The notes beneath the pieces were generated by a model, which saw only the letters and a program-made list of their open reading frames with translations, searched no databases and was not told the DNA's origin. Of a stretch of 64,000 nucleotides of DNA, positions 17,067 through 26,068 are shown piece after piece. The DNA lies in assembly GCA_023898685.1 (NCBI GenBank), contig CP060234.1, forward strand, positions 2,480,001-2,544,000, in the 5' to 3' direction. The DNA comes from Phycisphaeraceae bacterium (lineage in GTDB: Bacteria > Planctomycetota > Phycisphaerae > Phycisphaerales > UBA1924). Positions within the stretch are counted from its first letter, which is position 1; every line of letters begins with the position of its first letter. The position numbers and the translations under genes are program-made.

Positions 17067-18038
17067 GTGAGCGAGGAGAAGCCGCAGGGCGGTGCGGCGC
17101 CGGAACCGGCGCCCATGCTCGCGACCGATCTGGCCGGCAACCTGCCGTGCATCGGTTGCGGATATGACCTCAAGGGTCTGTCGATCCGTGCGCGCTGCCC
17201 CGAGTGCGGCACCGCCGTGCGGGCGACGATCCTCGCGTGCGTCGACCCGATGGCCGAGGAGCTCTTGCCCCTGCGCCGGCCCCGGCTGGCCGCCTACGGG
17301 ATGATTCTCTGGTCATGGGCGGCGATCGCCGCGGCGTTGTCGGTCTGGGCGCAGCGGCTCATGGATGCGCTCGCCATCTGGCGTACGACGCCCATTCCCC
17401 ACGTGCCGCTGCCGAGCCCGCACGCCATCGCGACGCTGGGTCTGGGTTGCATCGGACTGAGCGGGCTCGGTTCGCTGGTCCTCTTCAAGCCCGTCGCGCA
17501 CCGGAACGGGTGGGGGTCGTTCAAGGCGCTGGGTTCCACGCTGCTCTACCTCCCGCTGATGTTCGTGCACTACGGGCTGATCGTCGTGTACGACCGCAAC
17601 GCGGCGCCCTACCTCGGGGCCGGTGTGATCGACTGGAACCGGGCCTGGCTCCGGCTGGCCGAGAACCTGCTCATCGTCATCATCATCCTGGGTTTGCGCG
17701 AGCACGTCGTCTCGCTCACGGCCAGGTCGCTGGTGATGCGCACGGGGAGAGTCGATACGCAGCCGCTGACCGCGCTGATCGGCTCGCTCGCGCTCGCGTC
17801 GCTCGCGGACGTCATGAGGCTCGCCATCGGCGACGTCCAGGGGCTCGCGGCCGACCTGCTGATGACCTTCGAGCTGATCATGATCGCGGTGGGGTCGTTT
17901 CTCTTCACGCTGGGGCTGTTCGGCGTGGGCGTTGATGCACTCAGGCTCCGCGCGGTGCTGCTCAATCCCGCGCCCGGGCTGACCGACGTGATCGCCGAGA
18001 AGCCCGCCGGGGCGGGTGGGCGCGATGCCGCTGGCTGA
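17067..18038 (+). CDS. Zinc-ribbon polytopic membrane protein
   Basis: About 323 residues. An N-terminal zinc ribbon (CIGCGYDLKGL, then CPECGTAV) precedes roughly six hydrophobic segments. This CxxCGYDL ribbon fused to membrane helices is common in planctomycetes; its function is unknown. The start is uncertain: GTG 17067 gives a natural hydrophilic N-terminus, while ATG codons at 17043 and 17019 are also in frame and none has a good ribosome binding site. The 3' end overlaps the start of the metallopeptidase gene by 14 nt, so the two are probably translated together. Confidence 0.75.
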   Translation: MSEEKPQGGAAPEPAPMLATDLAGNLPCIGCGYDLKGLSIRARCPECGTAVRATILACVDPMAEELLPLRRPRLAAYGMILWSWAAIAAALSVWAQRLMDALAIWRTTPIPHVPLPSPHAIATLGLGCIGLSGLGSLVLFKPVAHRNGWGSFKALGSTLLYLPLMFVHYGLIVVYDRNAAPYLGAGVIDWNRAWLRLAENLLIVIIILGLREHVVSLTARSLVMRTGRVDTQPLTALIGSLALASLADVMRLAIGDVQGLAADLLMTFELIMIAVGSFLFTLGLFGVGVDALRLRAVLLNPAPGLTDVIAEKPAGAGGRDAAG

Positions 18039-18456
18039 CCGCGAACGAGACCGGTTCGACGCGTTGCTCGAGGAGGCGCTCGGCGAGTTGCCCGACGCGC
18101 TGCACGACCTGCTCGACGAGGTGCCGCTGATCGTGGTCGACGAGCCCGACGATAACATGCTCCGCGACCTGGGCCTCGACCCCCGCGACCCCGCGTCCCG
18201 CACGGAGCTGTGCGGGCTGCACACGGGGATCCCCGACACCGAACGCGGCGTCGACGCGCCGCCCGAACTGCCGGGCGACATCCACCTCTTCCGCCGCGGC
18301 ATCATCGAGCAGGCCGGCGGGTGGGGCCGCGTCGATTGGGACGACCGCCCGGGCGACGACCGCGTGTACGAGGAGATCATGATCACGCTCCTCCACGAGA
18401 TCGGCCACCAGTTTGGGCTTGATGAGGATGATCTCGATCGTCTGGGCTACGCGTGA
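18025..18456 (+). CDS. Zincin-like metallopeptidase family protein
   Basis: A 143-residue protein of the small possible-zincin family (formerly DUF1025). The zinc-binding HEIGHQFGLDEDDL lies near the C-terminus; preceding segments (DEVPLIVVDEPDD, GDIHLFRRGI, EEIMITLLHE) match the family layout. Proteolytic activity is presumed from the HExxH motif and has rarely been shown. The ATG at 18025 lies inside the end of the preceding membrane-protein gene (14-nt overlap), suggesting translational coupling. Confidence 0.85.
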   Translation: MPLADRERDRFDALLEEALGELPDALHDLLDEVPLIVVDEPDDNMLRDLGLDPRDPASRTELCGLHTGIPDTERGVDAPPELPGDIHLFRRGIIEQAGGWGRVDWDDRPGDDRVYEEIMITLLHEIGHQFGLDEDDLDRLGYA

Positions 18457-18561
18457 ACAGGATGGGCAAGGCCCCAATCGGATGTTCGCCTGTCCCGCGC
18501 GCCGTCGGGATAGACTCACCACGGGACCCCCCCGGGATGGAAGAACTCGAAAGGTGGACCG

Positions 18562-20343
18562 ATGCGGATGACCGGAATTCTGGCCGCGGCCACGGCCGTG
18601 CTCACTGCGGGCCTGGTCGCGTGCGCCCAGACCTACGACGTCAGGATGCTCGAGATCAAGGGCGACCCGCCCGTGATGGACAGCCCGTTCTCGATGTTCG
18701 GCGAGGCCTCGCCCACGCTGCGCGACTACGTCGACCTGCTGCACGACGCGGCCGACGACCCGGACCTAGAAGGCCTGATCGTCCGCGTCAAGGACGCGAC
18801 GCTCAACGTCAGCGAGGTCGAAGAGATCGGGCAGGCGATGCGCGAGGTCCATGACGCGGGCAAGACGGTGTACATGTTCGCCGAGGGCTACGACACGGCC
18901 GAGGTGCTGCTGGCCTCCTACGCCGACGACGCGATGCTCCAGCAGGGCGGGGGCGTCTCGTTCCCCGGGGTGTACATGGAGGAGATGTACCTCGCCGACA
19001 CCCTCGGTTGGTTGGGGCTCGAGGCCAACTTCGTGCAGATCGGCGACTACAAGGGCGCCGACGAGACCATCACCCGATCGGCACCCAGCAAGGCCTGGGA
19101 CGAGAACATCTCCGGTCTGCTCGACGCGATGTACGCCAACATGCGGGGCATCGTCAAGGACGGCCGGGGCCTGAGCGACGCCGAACTCGACCAGGCGATG
19201 GACGAGGCCTGGTGGGCCGACGGCGACACGGCGATCGACGCCGGGCTGATCGACGCCGAGGTCGACCTGACCGGCATGCTCGACCACGTCGAGTCGTATG
19301 CGATCGCCTCGGGCTGGACGGGCGACGGCGTGTCCTACAAGGGTGAACTCGGGCCGGGCGAGGAGAGCGTCGACTTCGCCAACCCGTTGCTGATCTTCGC
19401 GCAGCTCTTCCAGCCCGTGAAGCGGCAGACCACGGGCCCGACCATCGCGTTGCTGCACATCAACGGCACCATCATCGACGGCGATTCGACCCCCGAGGGC
19501 CCATTCAGCTCGGCCTCGGTCGGCAGCCGGACGATCCGCAACGCGATCAAGCAGATCGCCAAGGACGACAACATCGAGGGCGTCATCGTCCGCATCGACT
19601 CGCCCGGCGGGTCAGCGATCGCGAGCGAGGTGATCTGGCAGGGCCTGCACCGCCTCGCCCAGGACAAGCCCGTGTGGGTGAGCGTCGGATCGATGGCCGC
19701 CTCGGGCGGGTATTACATCGCGGTCGGTGGGCAGACGATCTACGTCGACCGGGCGAGCATCGTCGGCTCGATCGGCGTCGTGGGCGGCAAGATCGCGCTC
19801 GCCGGGCTGCTCGACAAGGGGCACGTCCACGTCGTCGGGCGCGCCCGCGGGCCCCACGCCGATCTGTTCAGCTCGACCGAGCCCTGGTCCGAGGCCGAGA
19901 TGGCGATGATCCGGTCGAAGATGACCGAGACCTACGACCAGTTCACCGGCCGTGTGACGGCGGGCCGACCCGGGATCGATCTGAGCAAAACGGCCGAGGG
20001 TCGGCTCTTCCTGGGCCGCGACGCGGTGAAGTTAAAGATGGCCGACAAGGTGGGTTCTCTCGACGACGCGCTCAACGACATGGCGTCCTCGCTGTCGCTG
20101 AAGGAGTACGACGTGATGGACTTCCCCGAGCCGCCCAGCCTCGAGGACATGCTCAGCCAGGCGTTCGGCGGGATGATCAAGGCGCCGATCGGATCGGAGT
20201 CGCTGGGCGAGAAGCTGGCGATGCTCAAGGGCGTGCTTGGCGAGCAGCGGTTCAATGCGCTGCGCGATGCGGTGACGATGGGCGCGATGCTGAAGACCGA
20301 GCCCGTCCTGCTCACGTCTCCCCAGATCGTGACCTTCAAGTAA
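18562..20343 (+). CDS. sppA: Signal peptide peptidase SppA (long, two-domain type)
   Basis: A 593-residue S49 peptidase that degrades cleaved signal peptides at the membrane. The two tandem domains of E. coli-type SppA are present with both catalytic residues: the general-base Lys in the first domain (QIGDYKGADE, Lys164) and the nucleophile in the second (SMAASGGYY, Ser381). The N-terminus ends in GLVAC at residue 21, a lipobox, so this copy is probably a lipoprotein instead of TM-anchored. AAAGGTGG precedes the start. It is followed by a strong bidirectional terminator. Confidence 0.93.
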   Translation: MRMTGILAAATAVLTAGLVACAQTYDVRMLEIKGDPPVMDSPFSMFGEASPTLRDYVDLLHDAADDPDLEGLIVRVKDATLNVSEVEEIGQAMREVHDAGKTVYMFAEGYDTAEVLLASYADDAMLQQGGGVSFPGVYMEEMYLADTLGWLGLEANFVQIGDYKGADETITRSAPSKAWDENISGLLDAMYANMRGIVKDGRGLSDAELDQAMDEAWWADGDTAIDAGLIDAEVDLTGMLDHVESYAIASGWTGDGVSYKGELGPGEESVDFANPLLIFAQLFQPVKRQTTGPTIALLHINGTIIDGDSTPEGPFSSASVGSRTIRNAIKQIAKDDNIEGVIVRIDSPGGSAIASEVIWQGLHRLAQDKPVWVSVGSMAASGGYYIAVGGQTIYVDRASIVGSIGVVGGKIALAGLLDKGHVHVVGRARGPHADLFSSTEPWSEAEMAMIRSKMTETYDQFTGRVTAGRPGIDLSKTAEGRLFLGRDAVKLKMADKVGSLDDALNDMASSLSLKEYDVMDFPEPPSLEDMLSQAFGGMIKAPIGSESLGEKLAMLKGVLGEQRFNALRDAVTMGAMLKTEPVLLTSPQIVTFK

Positions 20344-20366
20344 ACCGCTGCGAACCGGCAGAACGA

Positions 20367-20400
20367 AAGAAGCCCAGGTATCTGGATACCTGGGCTTCTT
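20367..20400. terminator. Bidirectional terminator between sppA and frr
   Basis: AAGAAGCCCAGGTA (20367-20380) and TACCTGGGCTTCTT (20387-20400) form a perfect 14-bp stem with a 6-nt loop. A-rich and T-rich flanks allow use from both convergent genes. Confidence 0.9.
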
Positions 20401-20424
20401 GCTTTCGGCACACAACGGGAGGTC

Positions 20425-20997
20425 TCACACCTCCATCACCTCGTCCGACTTCTTCTTTACCATCCCGTCGATCTCACCCTCGTACTTCTTGAGCAGGTCT
20501 TGGATCTCGGTCTTCAGCGTGTTGATCTCATCCTCGGAGAAGTGCGTGCCCTCCTGCTTGGAAAGACCGTCGGCGTGCTTGTTCCCATCGCGACGCGTGT
20601 TCCGCAGCACGACCTTCTGCTCCTCGCCGTGCTTCTTGACCTGCGAGACGAGCTGCTTGCGGCGGTTCTGGTCGAGCAGCGGGATCGTGATGCGCAGCGC
20701 CTTGTCCTCGACCTGCGGGTTCAACCCCAGCCCTGCGCTCTCGATGCCCTGCTTCATCGCGTGCAGCGCCGTGTTGTCGAACGGCTTGACGAGGATCTGG
20801 TGGGGCTCGGGCACGCTGATCGCCGCGAGCGACTTCAGATCGGTCGGCGAGCCGTAGTAGTCGACCTTGACGTACTCAACGAGCGCGGTCGAGGCCCGCC
20901 CCGTGCGGATGCCCCGGAGTTCGTGCTGGAGATAGTCGAGGGCCTTCTTCATCGCGTCCTCGGTCTCGGCGAGGATCTTCTCGGGGGTGGTCGACAT
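20425..20997 (-). CDS. frr: Ribosome recycling factor
   Basis: A 190-residue protein of normal RRF length that splits post-termination ribosomes with EF-G. Typical segments are LQHELRGIRTGRAS, VDYYGSPTDLKSLAAISVPE, ILVKPFD and the coiled-coil end RRDGNKHADGLSKQEG...KKYEGEID. GGAG precedes the ATG. It lies 103 bp downstream of pyrH on the same strand, the common bacterial pyrH-frr order. Confidence 0.96.
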   Translation of the reverse strand: MSTTPEKILAETEDAMKKALDYLQHELRGIRTGRASTALVEYVKVDYYGSPTDLKSLAAISVPEPHQILVKPFDNTALHAMKQGIESAGLGLNPQVEDKALRITIPLLDQNRRKQLVSQVKKHGEEQKVVLRNTRRDGNKHADGLSKQEGTHFSEDEINTLKTEIQDLLKKYEGEIDGMVKKKSDEVMEV

Positions 20998-21100
20998 GGG
21001 TGGTTCTCCGTGGTGCCGTCGCCGATTCGCCCTCAGCCCGGGCGGCCGCGCGGGGGGGGATTTTAGCCCGGAATCCGCCGCGGCTCCGGCACCCGGGCCG

Positions 21101-21868
21101 TCAGCGCCCGGCGACCAGCGTGCCGATCGATTCGCCCGAGACGACGCGGGCGATGTTGCCCCGCTTCTTGAAGTCGAACACGACGATCGGGATGCCATTC
21201 TCCTGGCACATCGCAAAGGCCGCGGTGTCCATGATCCGAAGCCGCCGGTCGAGCGCCTCCTGGAATGTGAGCTTGTCGTAGCGTGTGGCGCCCGGGTCCT
21301 TCGCCGGATCGGCGGTGTACACGCCGTCGACCTTGGTCGCCTTGAGCAACGCCGAGCAGCCCAGCTCGGTGGCCCGCAGCGCCGCGCACGTGTCGGTCGT
21401 GAAAAAGGGGTTCCCGGTTCCCGCGGCCAGCACCACCACCCGGCCCTTCTCGAGGTGCCGGATCGCCCGCCCCCGGATGAACGGCTCGGCCACCGCGCGG
21501 ATCTCGAGCGCCGACTGCACCCTCGCCGGGATGTCCATCGACTCGAGCTTGTCCTTGAGCGCCAGCGCGTTGATCACCGTGCCCAGCATGCCCATGTAGT
21601 CGGCCGTCGCCCGGTCGATGTGCCCCCGGTCGGCCAGGTCGGCTCCCCTCACGAAGTTGCCGCCGCCCACCACCACCGCGACCTCGGCCCCCCTGGCCCG
21701 GGCCTCGGCGATCTCGCCCGCGATGACGCTCAGCTCGTCCGCATCGATCCCCCCTTTGCCGGGCTGGCAGAATGCCTCACCGCTGAGCTTGAGCAGCACC
21801 CGGCGGGGGCCCTGGTGAGCGGCGAGCGGGTTGTGGGGTTCGGAGGCGGTCTCGGTGCGATTGGCCAT
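21101..21868 (-). CDS. pyrH: UMP kinase
   Basis: A 255-residue amino-acid-kinase-fold enzyme that phosphorylates UMP to UDP. Signatures are RVLLKLSGEAF, VVVGGGNFVRGA, RATADYMGMLGTVINALAL, VLAAGTGNPFFTTDT and the late LLKATKVDGVYTADP. It heads the pyrH-frr operon. Bacterial UMP kinase is usually activated by GTP and inhibited by UTP. tsf and rpsB, often found upstream, are absent; a divergent vWA/Exb operon begins instead. Confidence 0.96.
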   Translation of the reverse strand: MANRTETASEPHNPLAAHQGPRRVLLKLSGEAFCQPGKGGIDADELSVIAGEIAEARARGAEVAVVVGGGNFVRGADLADRGHIDRATADYMGMLGTVINALALKDKLESMDIPARVQSALEIRAVAEPFIRGRAIRHLEKGRVVVLAAGTGNPFFTTDTCAALRATELGCSALLKATKVDGVYTADPAKDPGATRYDKLTFQEALDRRLRIMDTAAFAMCQENGIPIVVFDFKKRGNIARVVSGESIGTLVAGR

Positions 21869-22157
21869 GCGCGGTTCCCCTGCGAGCTCGGGTCATCAAC
21901 GGAATGACGGGCGGATCAGACCAGCAAACGCGCCAGGACCTCCCCCGTCAAGCGAAAAGCCCTCCCGAGGGCCTTTATCCACCCGGATCCGTGCATCCGC
22001 CCCCGATCCGCGATGGTACAGCATGGAGTTGGGCGCATCGGCGGATGGCGACGGGCCACCCACTCGGCCCCCGAACCATCCGATGGGGTGGTGCCGATCG
22101 GCGACCCGATACACTGCCAGTCACCGCGGCCGCGCGGCAACAGGCCGGACGAGATCC

Positions 22158-23177
22158 ATGCCCAGACACGATCAAACCCCGCACGAGGCGGGCGACCATC
22201 ACGAAGAGGCCGGAGGCCCTGAGACTGAGCGTGGTGGGTCCGCGGTGTGGCACTCGATCGTGAAGTGGGCGACGCGCGCGACGGTGGCCGGGGCGCTCCT
22301 TTCGTTGCTGATCCATCTCGGGCTCTGGATGGTCGCCGGTTTCCTCACCATCCGCTACCCCTCGGCCGACGCGGGCGGGGCGCCCCAGGGCAACCAGGTC
22401 GACTTCGCGGTGATGACCGAGGCCGAGCTGGCGGCCCTGCTCGCGCCGGCGGAGGATGTTCCCCAGCCGCTCGTGCCCGAGAGCGAGGCCCCTGTTGACC
22501 CGGCCACGACCGACTTGCGCACGGCGGCCCCCTCGTCGGTCGAGTCACTCACCGACGCCACGCTCGACGTGCAGATCGACGCCGGCGCGGGCGACGTGGG
22601 CGAGGGCGACGGCGAGGGCCTGGTGACCGGCGCGGGCGGGGGCGGCGCGAGCTTCTTCGGCCTCGAGGCCCAGGGCAGCCGATTCGCCTACATCGTCGAT
22701 CGCTCGAGCTCGATGCGGGGCGAAAAGATGGCCCGCACGCGGGCCGAGCTGGAGCGGTCGGTGACCGAGCTGGCCGAGAACGGGGAGTTCCTGGTCGTGT
22801 TCTACTCCGATCAGCCCGAGGCGCTGGGCGGCCGCCCGCAGTGGCGTGACGCCTCGGAGAAGTCGAAGGCCGAAGCCCGCCGGCTGATCGGCGCCGTGAT
22901 GCCGATGGGCGGGACGAAGCCGACCCCAGCGTTCGAGATGGTCTTTGAGCGGCGGATCAAGCCCGACGCGATCTACTTCATGACTGACGGGAGGTTTGGC
23001 GACGAGGTGCCGGGCCAGATCGAGGCGATGAACCGGCGCTATCGCATCCCGATCCACTGCATCCTCTTCGGCGAGGCCAGCACGAACAGCGTCATCTCGG
23101 GCGAGGTCAGGGTGATGATGGAGCAGATCGCGCAGGCCTCGGGAGGCCGCTTCCGGCAGGTGGAGGTGACGCCGTGA
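22158..23177 (+). CDS. vWA-domain protein with a TonB-like membrane anchor
   Basis: A 339-residue protein heading an eight-gene operon. After an acidic cytoplasmic N-terminus, one membrane helix (about 42-65) contains SLLIH: Ser49 and His53 have the SxxxH spacing essential in TonB, which reads SVCIH at the same place. An extracytoplasmic linker of about 110 residues ends in a Gly-rich stretch, followed by a von Willebrand A domain with the metal-site motif DRSSS (Asp181, Ser183, Ser185) and IYFMTDG. I infer that it is moved by the ExbB/ExbD channel encoded downstream. Ligand unknown. TACACT at 22110 may be its -10. The start at 22158 excludes an Arg/Pro-rich upstream frame. Confidence 0.85.
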   Translation: MPRHDQTPHEAGDHHEEAGGPETERGGSAVWHSIVKWATRATVAGALLSLLIHLGLWMVAGFLTIRYPSADAGGAPQGNQVDFAVMTEAELAALLAPAEDVPQPLVPESEAPVDPATTDLRTAAPSSVESLTDATLDVQIDAGAGDVGEGDGEGLVTGAGGGGASFFGLEAQGSRFAYIVDRSSSMRGEKMARTRAELERSVTELAENGEFLVVFYSDQPEALGGRPQWRDASEKSKAEARRLIGAVMPMGGTKPTPAFEMVFERRIKPDAIYFMTDGRFGDEVPGQIEAMNRRYRIPIHCILFGEASTNSVISGEVRVMMEQIAQASGGRFRQVEVTP

Positions 23178-24460
23178 ACGGCGTGGTTCCCTCAGAGCGT
23201 GGAGCGCGAGCGGCACGATTCGATGGCTCCCCCCGGGTGCCACGACTCGCCGTCCTCGGCGCAATCGCGCTTTCGCACGACGCGCGATGTTGCGCACGGA
23301 GCACTGCTGCGCCGAGGGCGGCGAGCAGCGGCGCCCGTGTCAGAATCGTGTCACTCGCGCTCCACGCCCTGACAGCTCTTTCGCTCGCCTCGGCTCAAGA
23401 GGTCATGACCTGGGACGGGGGCCACCCCGGCTGGACCGTCGTCAGCGCCGACACGCAGGGCCTCCACGTCGAGCAGGCCGGCCAGCCGATGATCGTGGGC
23501 TGGCAGTCGATCCGCGCCGTCGAGGGTGACCATGCCGACGAGGTGCGCCCATTCCTGCCCGATGGCGAAACGGCTTGGCGGGCGCTCAGCCGGCTCAACC
23601 GCGGCGACGCGTTCGGCGCCGAACCGCTCTTCGAATCGCTCTTCGAGACGTATGTGGGTATCCCCGGGCCCACCTCGGCCGCGATCTCCGAGGGCCTGCT
23701 CCGCTGTCGGCTCCGGCGCGACGCGCGAGCCGCGGCGCTCGAGGCGTGGCTCGACCTCTACGCGAACCTTTCCGCCTCGCCATCACGCCAGGCCCACTGG
23801 GGCGTCAATTCTCCTGCGATCGACGACGAATCCCTGCTCGCCCCCGCCCTGCCCCCGCTCTGGTTCGACGGGCAGGCCGCCCGGGCGTTCGCCGATATGC
23901 CCGCGCCCACATCCACCGCCGCCGCCGCCGACGAGGTCGCCTGGGCGATGCGCGTGCTCTACCGCGCCGCCGCGCGGCAGACGGCGGGCTACCCCGTCGA
24001 TCCGGCGGACCTGAGCCGCGCGGTGACCCTCGCCGCCCGCCGCGAGGGCAGCGACTTCGTCGCCAACATGGTCATGGCCCAGCTCGGGGGCGAGCAGGCC
24101 CGCCGCGACGCGAGGCTGATGCTCGACCGCCAGCGCCTCGCCGGCGGTCCACGCTGGCGAGCCGTCTGGGCGACGATCGCCATCGGCCGCTCGTTACTCC
24201 GCGAAGACGGCGCATCCCAGCGCCGACGCGGCGTGCTCGAGCTGCTCTCCGTGCACGCGCTCAACCCCGACGTCTCGCCCTATCTGACGGGCCTCGCGCT
24301 CGCCGACGCGGCCCTGGGCTGCGAGGGGCTGGGCGACGACCACGCCGCCCGTGTGCTCACGGGCGAGCTGCGGAACGGATTCCCGACGCACCCCGTGCTC
24401 GAGTGGCCGGCGTTGCGAGAACTGTGGGGCCAGGGCCCCGGGAGGTTGTCCACACCATGA
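23174..24460 (+). CDS. Secreted protein of the vWA-Exb operon
   Basis: A 428-residue protein of no recognised family. The GTG at 23174 overlaps the vWA stop (GTGA) and has GGAGG 7 nt upstream. The first 57 codons are low complexity and mostly derived from a palindromic repeat (23192-23372). Only then comes a signal-peptide-like core (SLALHALTALSLASA, then QEV). The mature part has a short beta region (GWTVVSADTQGLHVEQAG) and a long helical, repeat-like region rich in Ala and Arg. A GTG at 23348 could be a secondary start directly before the hydrophobic core. It ends in an ATGA overlap with exbB. Confidence 0.65.
   Translation: MNGVVPSERGARAARFDGSPRVPRLAVLGAIALSHDARCCARSTAAPRAASSGARVRIVSLALHALTALSLASAQEVMTWDGGHPGWTVVSADTQGLHVEQAGQPMIVGWQSIRAVEGDHADEVRPFLPDGETAWRALSRLNRGDAFGAEPLFESLFETYVGIPGPTSAAISEGLLRCRLRRDARAAALEAWLDLYANLSASPSRQAHWGVNSPAIDDESLLAPALPPLWFDGQAARAFADMPAPTSTAAAADEVAWAMRVLYRAAARQTAGYPVDPADLSRAVTLAARREGSDFVANMVMAQLGGEQARRDARLMLDRQRLAGGPRWRAVWATIAIGRSLLREDGASQRRRGVLELLSVHALNPDVSPYLTGLALADAALGCEGLGDDHAARVLTGELRNGFPTHPVLEWPALRELWGQGPGRLSTP
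23192..23372. repeat. Composite palindromic element at the start of a coding region
   Basis: Outer arms TCAGAGCGTGGAGCGCGAGC (from 23192) and the reverse-complement arm 23348-23372 match at 22 of 25 positions. Inside is a 102-bp unit (23235-23336) opening GGGTGCCACGACTCGCC; the same unit lies at 59658-59761 (family D). The right outer arm encodes part of the signal-peptide core of the gene at 23174. Confidence 0.7.
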
Positions 24461-25203
24461 TGCTCATCACCCTCGCGACCGCGGCCGGTTCGTCCGGCGC
24501 CGACCGCACCTTGCTCGACTACATCATCGAGGCCCGCGAGGTCGGCCTGCTGATCGTCGCGCTCTCGATATTCGTCACCGCGGTGATCATCGCCCAGTTC
24601 TTCACGATCCGCGTGTCTCGCCTCGCGCCCGACGACCACATCGAGCGGCTCGACCACCTGCTGAGCCACCATGATGTCGCGGGCGCGATCACCTACTGCG
24701 AGAACGACGAGAACCGCTGCCTGCTCACCCGCGTGCTGGGAGGTGCGCTCTCGCGCTGCGCCCGTTCGCCCTTCGGCTTCCTCGAACTGAAGAACGCGAT
24801 CGAGGAACTCGGCGAGCAGGAAGTCGCCCGCCTGCACCGCATGACCGACGTCATCGGCCTCGTCGCCTCGATCGCCCCGATGCTGGGCCTGCTGGGCACG
24901 GTGGTCGGCATGGTGGGAGCCTTCGACGTCATCTCCAACACCGAGGGGCCGGTCCGCCCCGACAACCTCGCCGGCAACATCTCCGAGGCGCTGATCACCA
25001 CCATCATGGGCCTGGTCGTCGCGATCCCCTGCACCGCCATCTACACCTTCCTCCGCAACCGCATCGACCACCTCGTCACCGAGATCGGTGAGACGATCGA
25101 GGAACTCACCCTCCACATCGAGCAGCACTCGGGCCAGCCCACCACTGCGCCAGCAGCCCCGCCCGCGGCCGCACGCGCCCAGCCCGGGGGACAGGCCCGC
25201 TGA
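24457..25203 (+). CDS. MotA/TolQ/ExbB proton channel family protein
   Basis: A 248-residue inner-membrane protein with three helices: EVGLLIVALSIFVTAVIIAQF near the N-terminus, then DVIGLVASIAPMLGLLGTVVG and ALITTIMGLVVAIPCTAIYTF. The long cytoplasmic loop between helices 1 and 2 and the family signature APMLGLLGTVVGM are typical of ExbB/TolQ. With ExbD proteins it should form a proton-driven rotary motor. The ATG overlaps the stop of the preceding gene (ATGA) and follows GGGAGG; the stop overlaps the next start (TGATG). A Pro/Ala-rich tail follows the last helix. Confidence 0.93.
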   Translation: MMLITLATAAGSSGADRTLLDYIIEAREVGLLIVALSIFVTAVIIAQFFTIRVSRLAPDDHIERLDHLLSHHDVAGAITYCENDENRCLLTRVLGGALSRCARSPFGFLELKNAIEELGEQEVARLHRMTDVIGLVASIAPMLGLLGTVVGMVGAFDVISNTEGPVRPDNLAGNISEALITTIMGLVVAIPCTAIYTFLRNRIDHLVTEIGETIEELTLHIEQHSGQPTTAPAAPPAAARAQPGGQAR

Positions 25204-25652
25204 TGCGTCTGGCTCGCCGCGTGACATCCCGAGGCCGGGCCCGCCGCGGATCATCGATCCGGGGCTTCGATCTCACGCCGATGATCGACGTGGTGCTCCA
25301 GCTCATCATCTTCTTCATGTTCACCTCCCAGTTCGGACAGATCTCGCGCACGCCGGTCGACCTGCCCGTCGAGAAGGGCGAGCAGACGCCCGAGACCAAC
25401 CCATCGCTCGTGATCGACATCACCCGCGAGGGGGCCTATATCGTCGACGCCCGCCCGCTCGCCTTCGATCGCGTCATCGCCGTCGTCGAGCGTGAGATCA
25501 AGCGGCACGGCGGGCCCGAGGGCGTCGTGCTGCTCATCCGCCCCGACAAGAACGCCACCGCCTCGGCCCTGAACCGCCTTGCCGACGAGCTCGCAAGGCT
25601 GGGCGTGCGACGCTGGTCGCTCGCTACGCGCACCGAGGGGAGCGGCGGATGA
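25203..25652 (+). CDS. ExbD/TolR family protein (first of two)
   Basis: A 149-residue protein with a short Arg-rich cytoplasmic N-terminus, one membrane helix containing the proton-relay Asp (LTPMIDVVLQLIIFFMFTSQF begins near residue 24) and a periplasmic ExbD/TolR domain. The helix Asp is the residue that takes up protons in characterised ExbD/TolR. Start and stop codons overlap the neighbouring genes, which implies tightly balanced synthesis with ExbB and the second ExbD. Confidence 0.92.
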   Translation: MRLARRVTSRGRARRGSSIRGFDLTPMIDVVLQLIIFFMFTSQFGQISRTPVDLPVEKGEQTPETNPSLVIDITREGAYIVDARPLAFDRVIAVVEREIKRHGGPEGVVLLIRPDKNATASALNRLADELARLGVRRWSLATRTEGSGG

Positions 25653-26068
25653 AGCTCAGCAAGCACCGCCACCGCGAGGCCTCCCTGCTCGGCGTGCTGC
25701 CCATGACGAGCATGATCGACGTGGTGTTCCTGCTGCTCATCTTCTTCATGGTCACAGCGAGCTTCTCGTCAGACGAAGACAAGCTCTCCTCGGCCCTCGC
25801 GACCGAAGGGGGCGGCAAGGCGGGCGCTCTCCAGCCCCAGGTCGTCCGCATCAGGTTCGCCGATGGGGCAACGGTGTACGAGATCGGGGCGCACAGGCTG
25901 CGATCGATCAACAGCCTGCGCAATCTGCTGTCGGCCCTACCGAAGGAGCAGGGCGTGGTGTTCCGCGTGAGCGACGGCGTGCCGATCGACGACGCCGCCT
26001 CCGCGCTCCAGGCCGCGGTCGACGCGGGCTTTGTCAAGAGGAGCTATGTCCCGTCGTCCGAGCCCTAG
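25649..26068 (+). CDS. ExbD/TolR family protein (second of two)
   Basis: A 139-residue paralogue of the preceding gene. The membrane helix reads VLPMTSMIDVVFLLLIFFMV with the proton-relay Asp retained, followed by a periplasmic domain with a different sequence. Two different ExbD proteins with one ExbB suggest a heterodimeric stator pair. The ATG overlaps the previous stop (ATGA), and the 3' end overlaps the next gene by 23 nt. Confidence 0.92.
   Translation: MKLSKHRHREASLLGVLPMTSMIDVVFLLLIFFMVTASFSSDEDKLSSALATEGGGKAGALQPQVVRIRFADGATVYEIGAHRLRSINSLRNLLSALPKEQGVVFRVSDGVPIDDAASALQAAVDAGFVKRSYVPSSEP

Noticed and set aside
20367..20400. The sppA-frr hairpin as a member of a repeat family
   Set aside because: The stem AAGAAGCCCAGGTA is not shared with any other hairpin in the window; it is a plain terminator.
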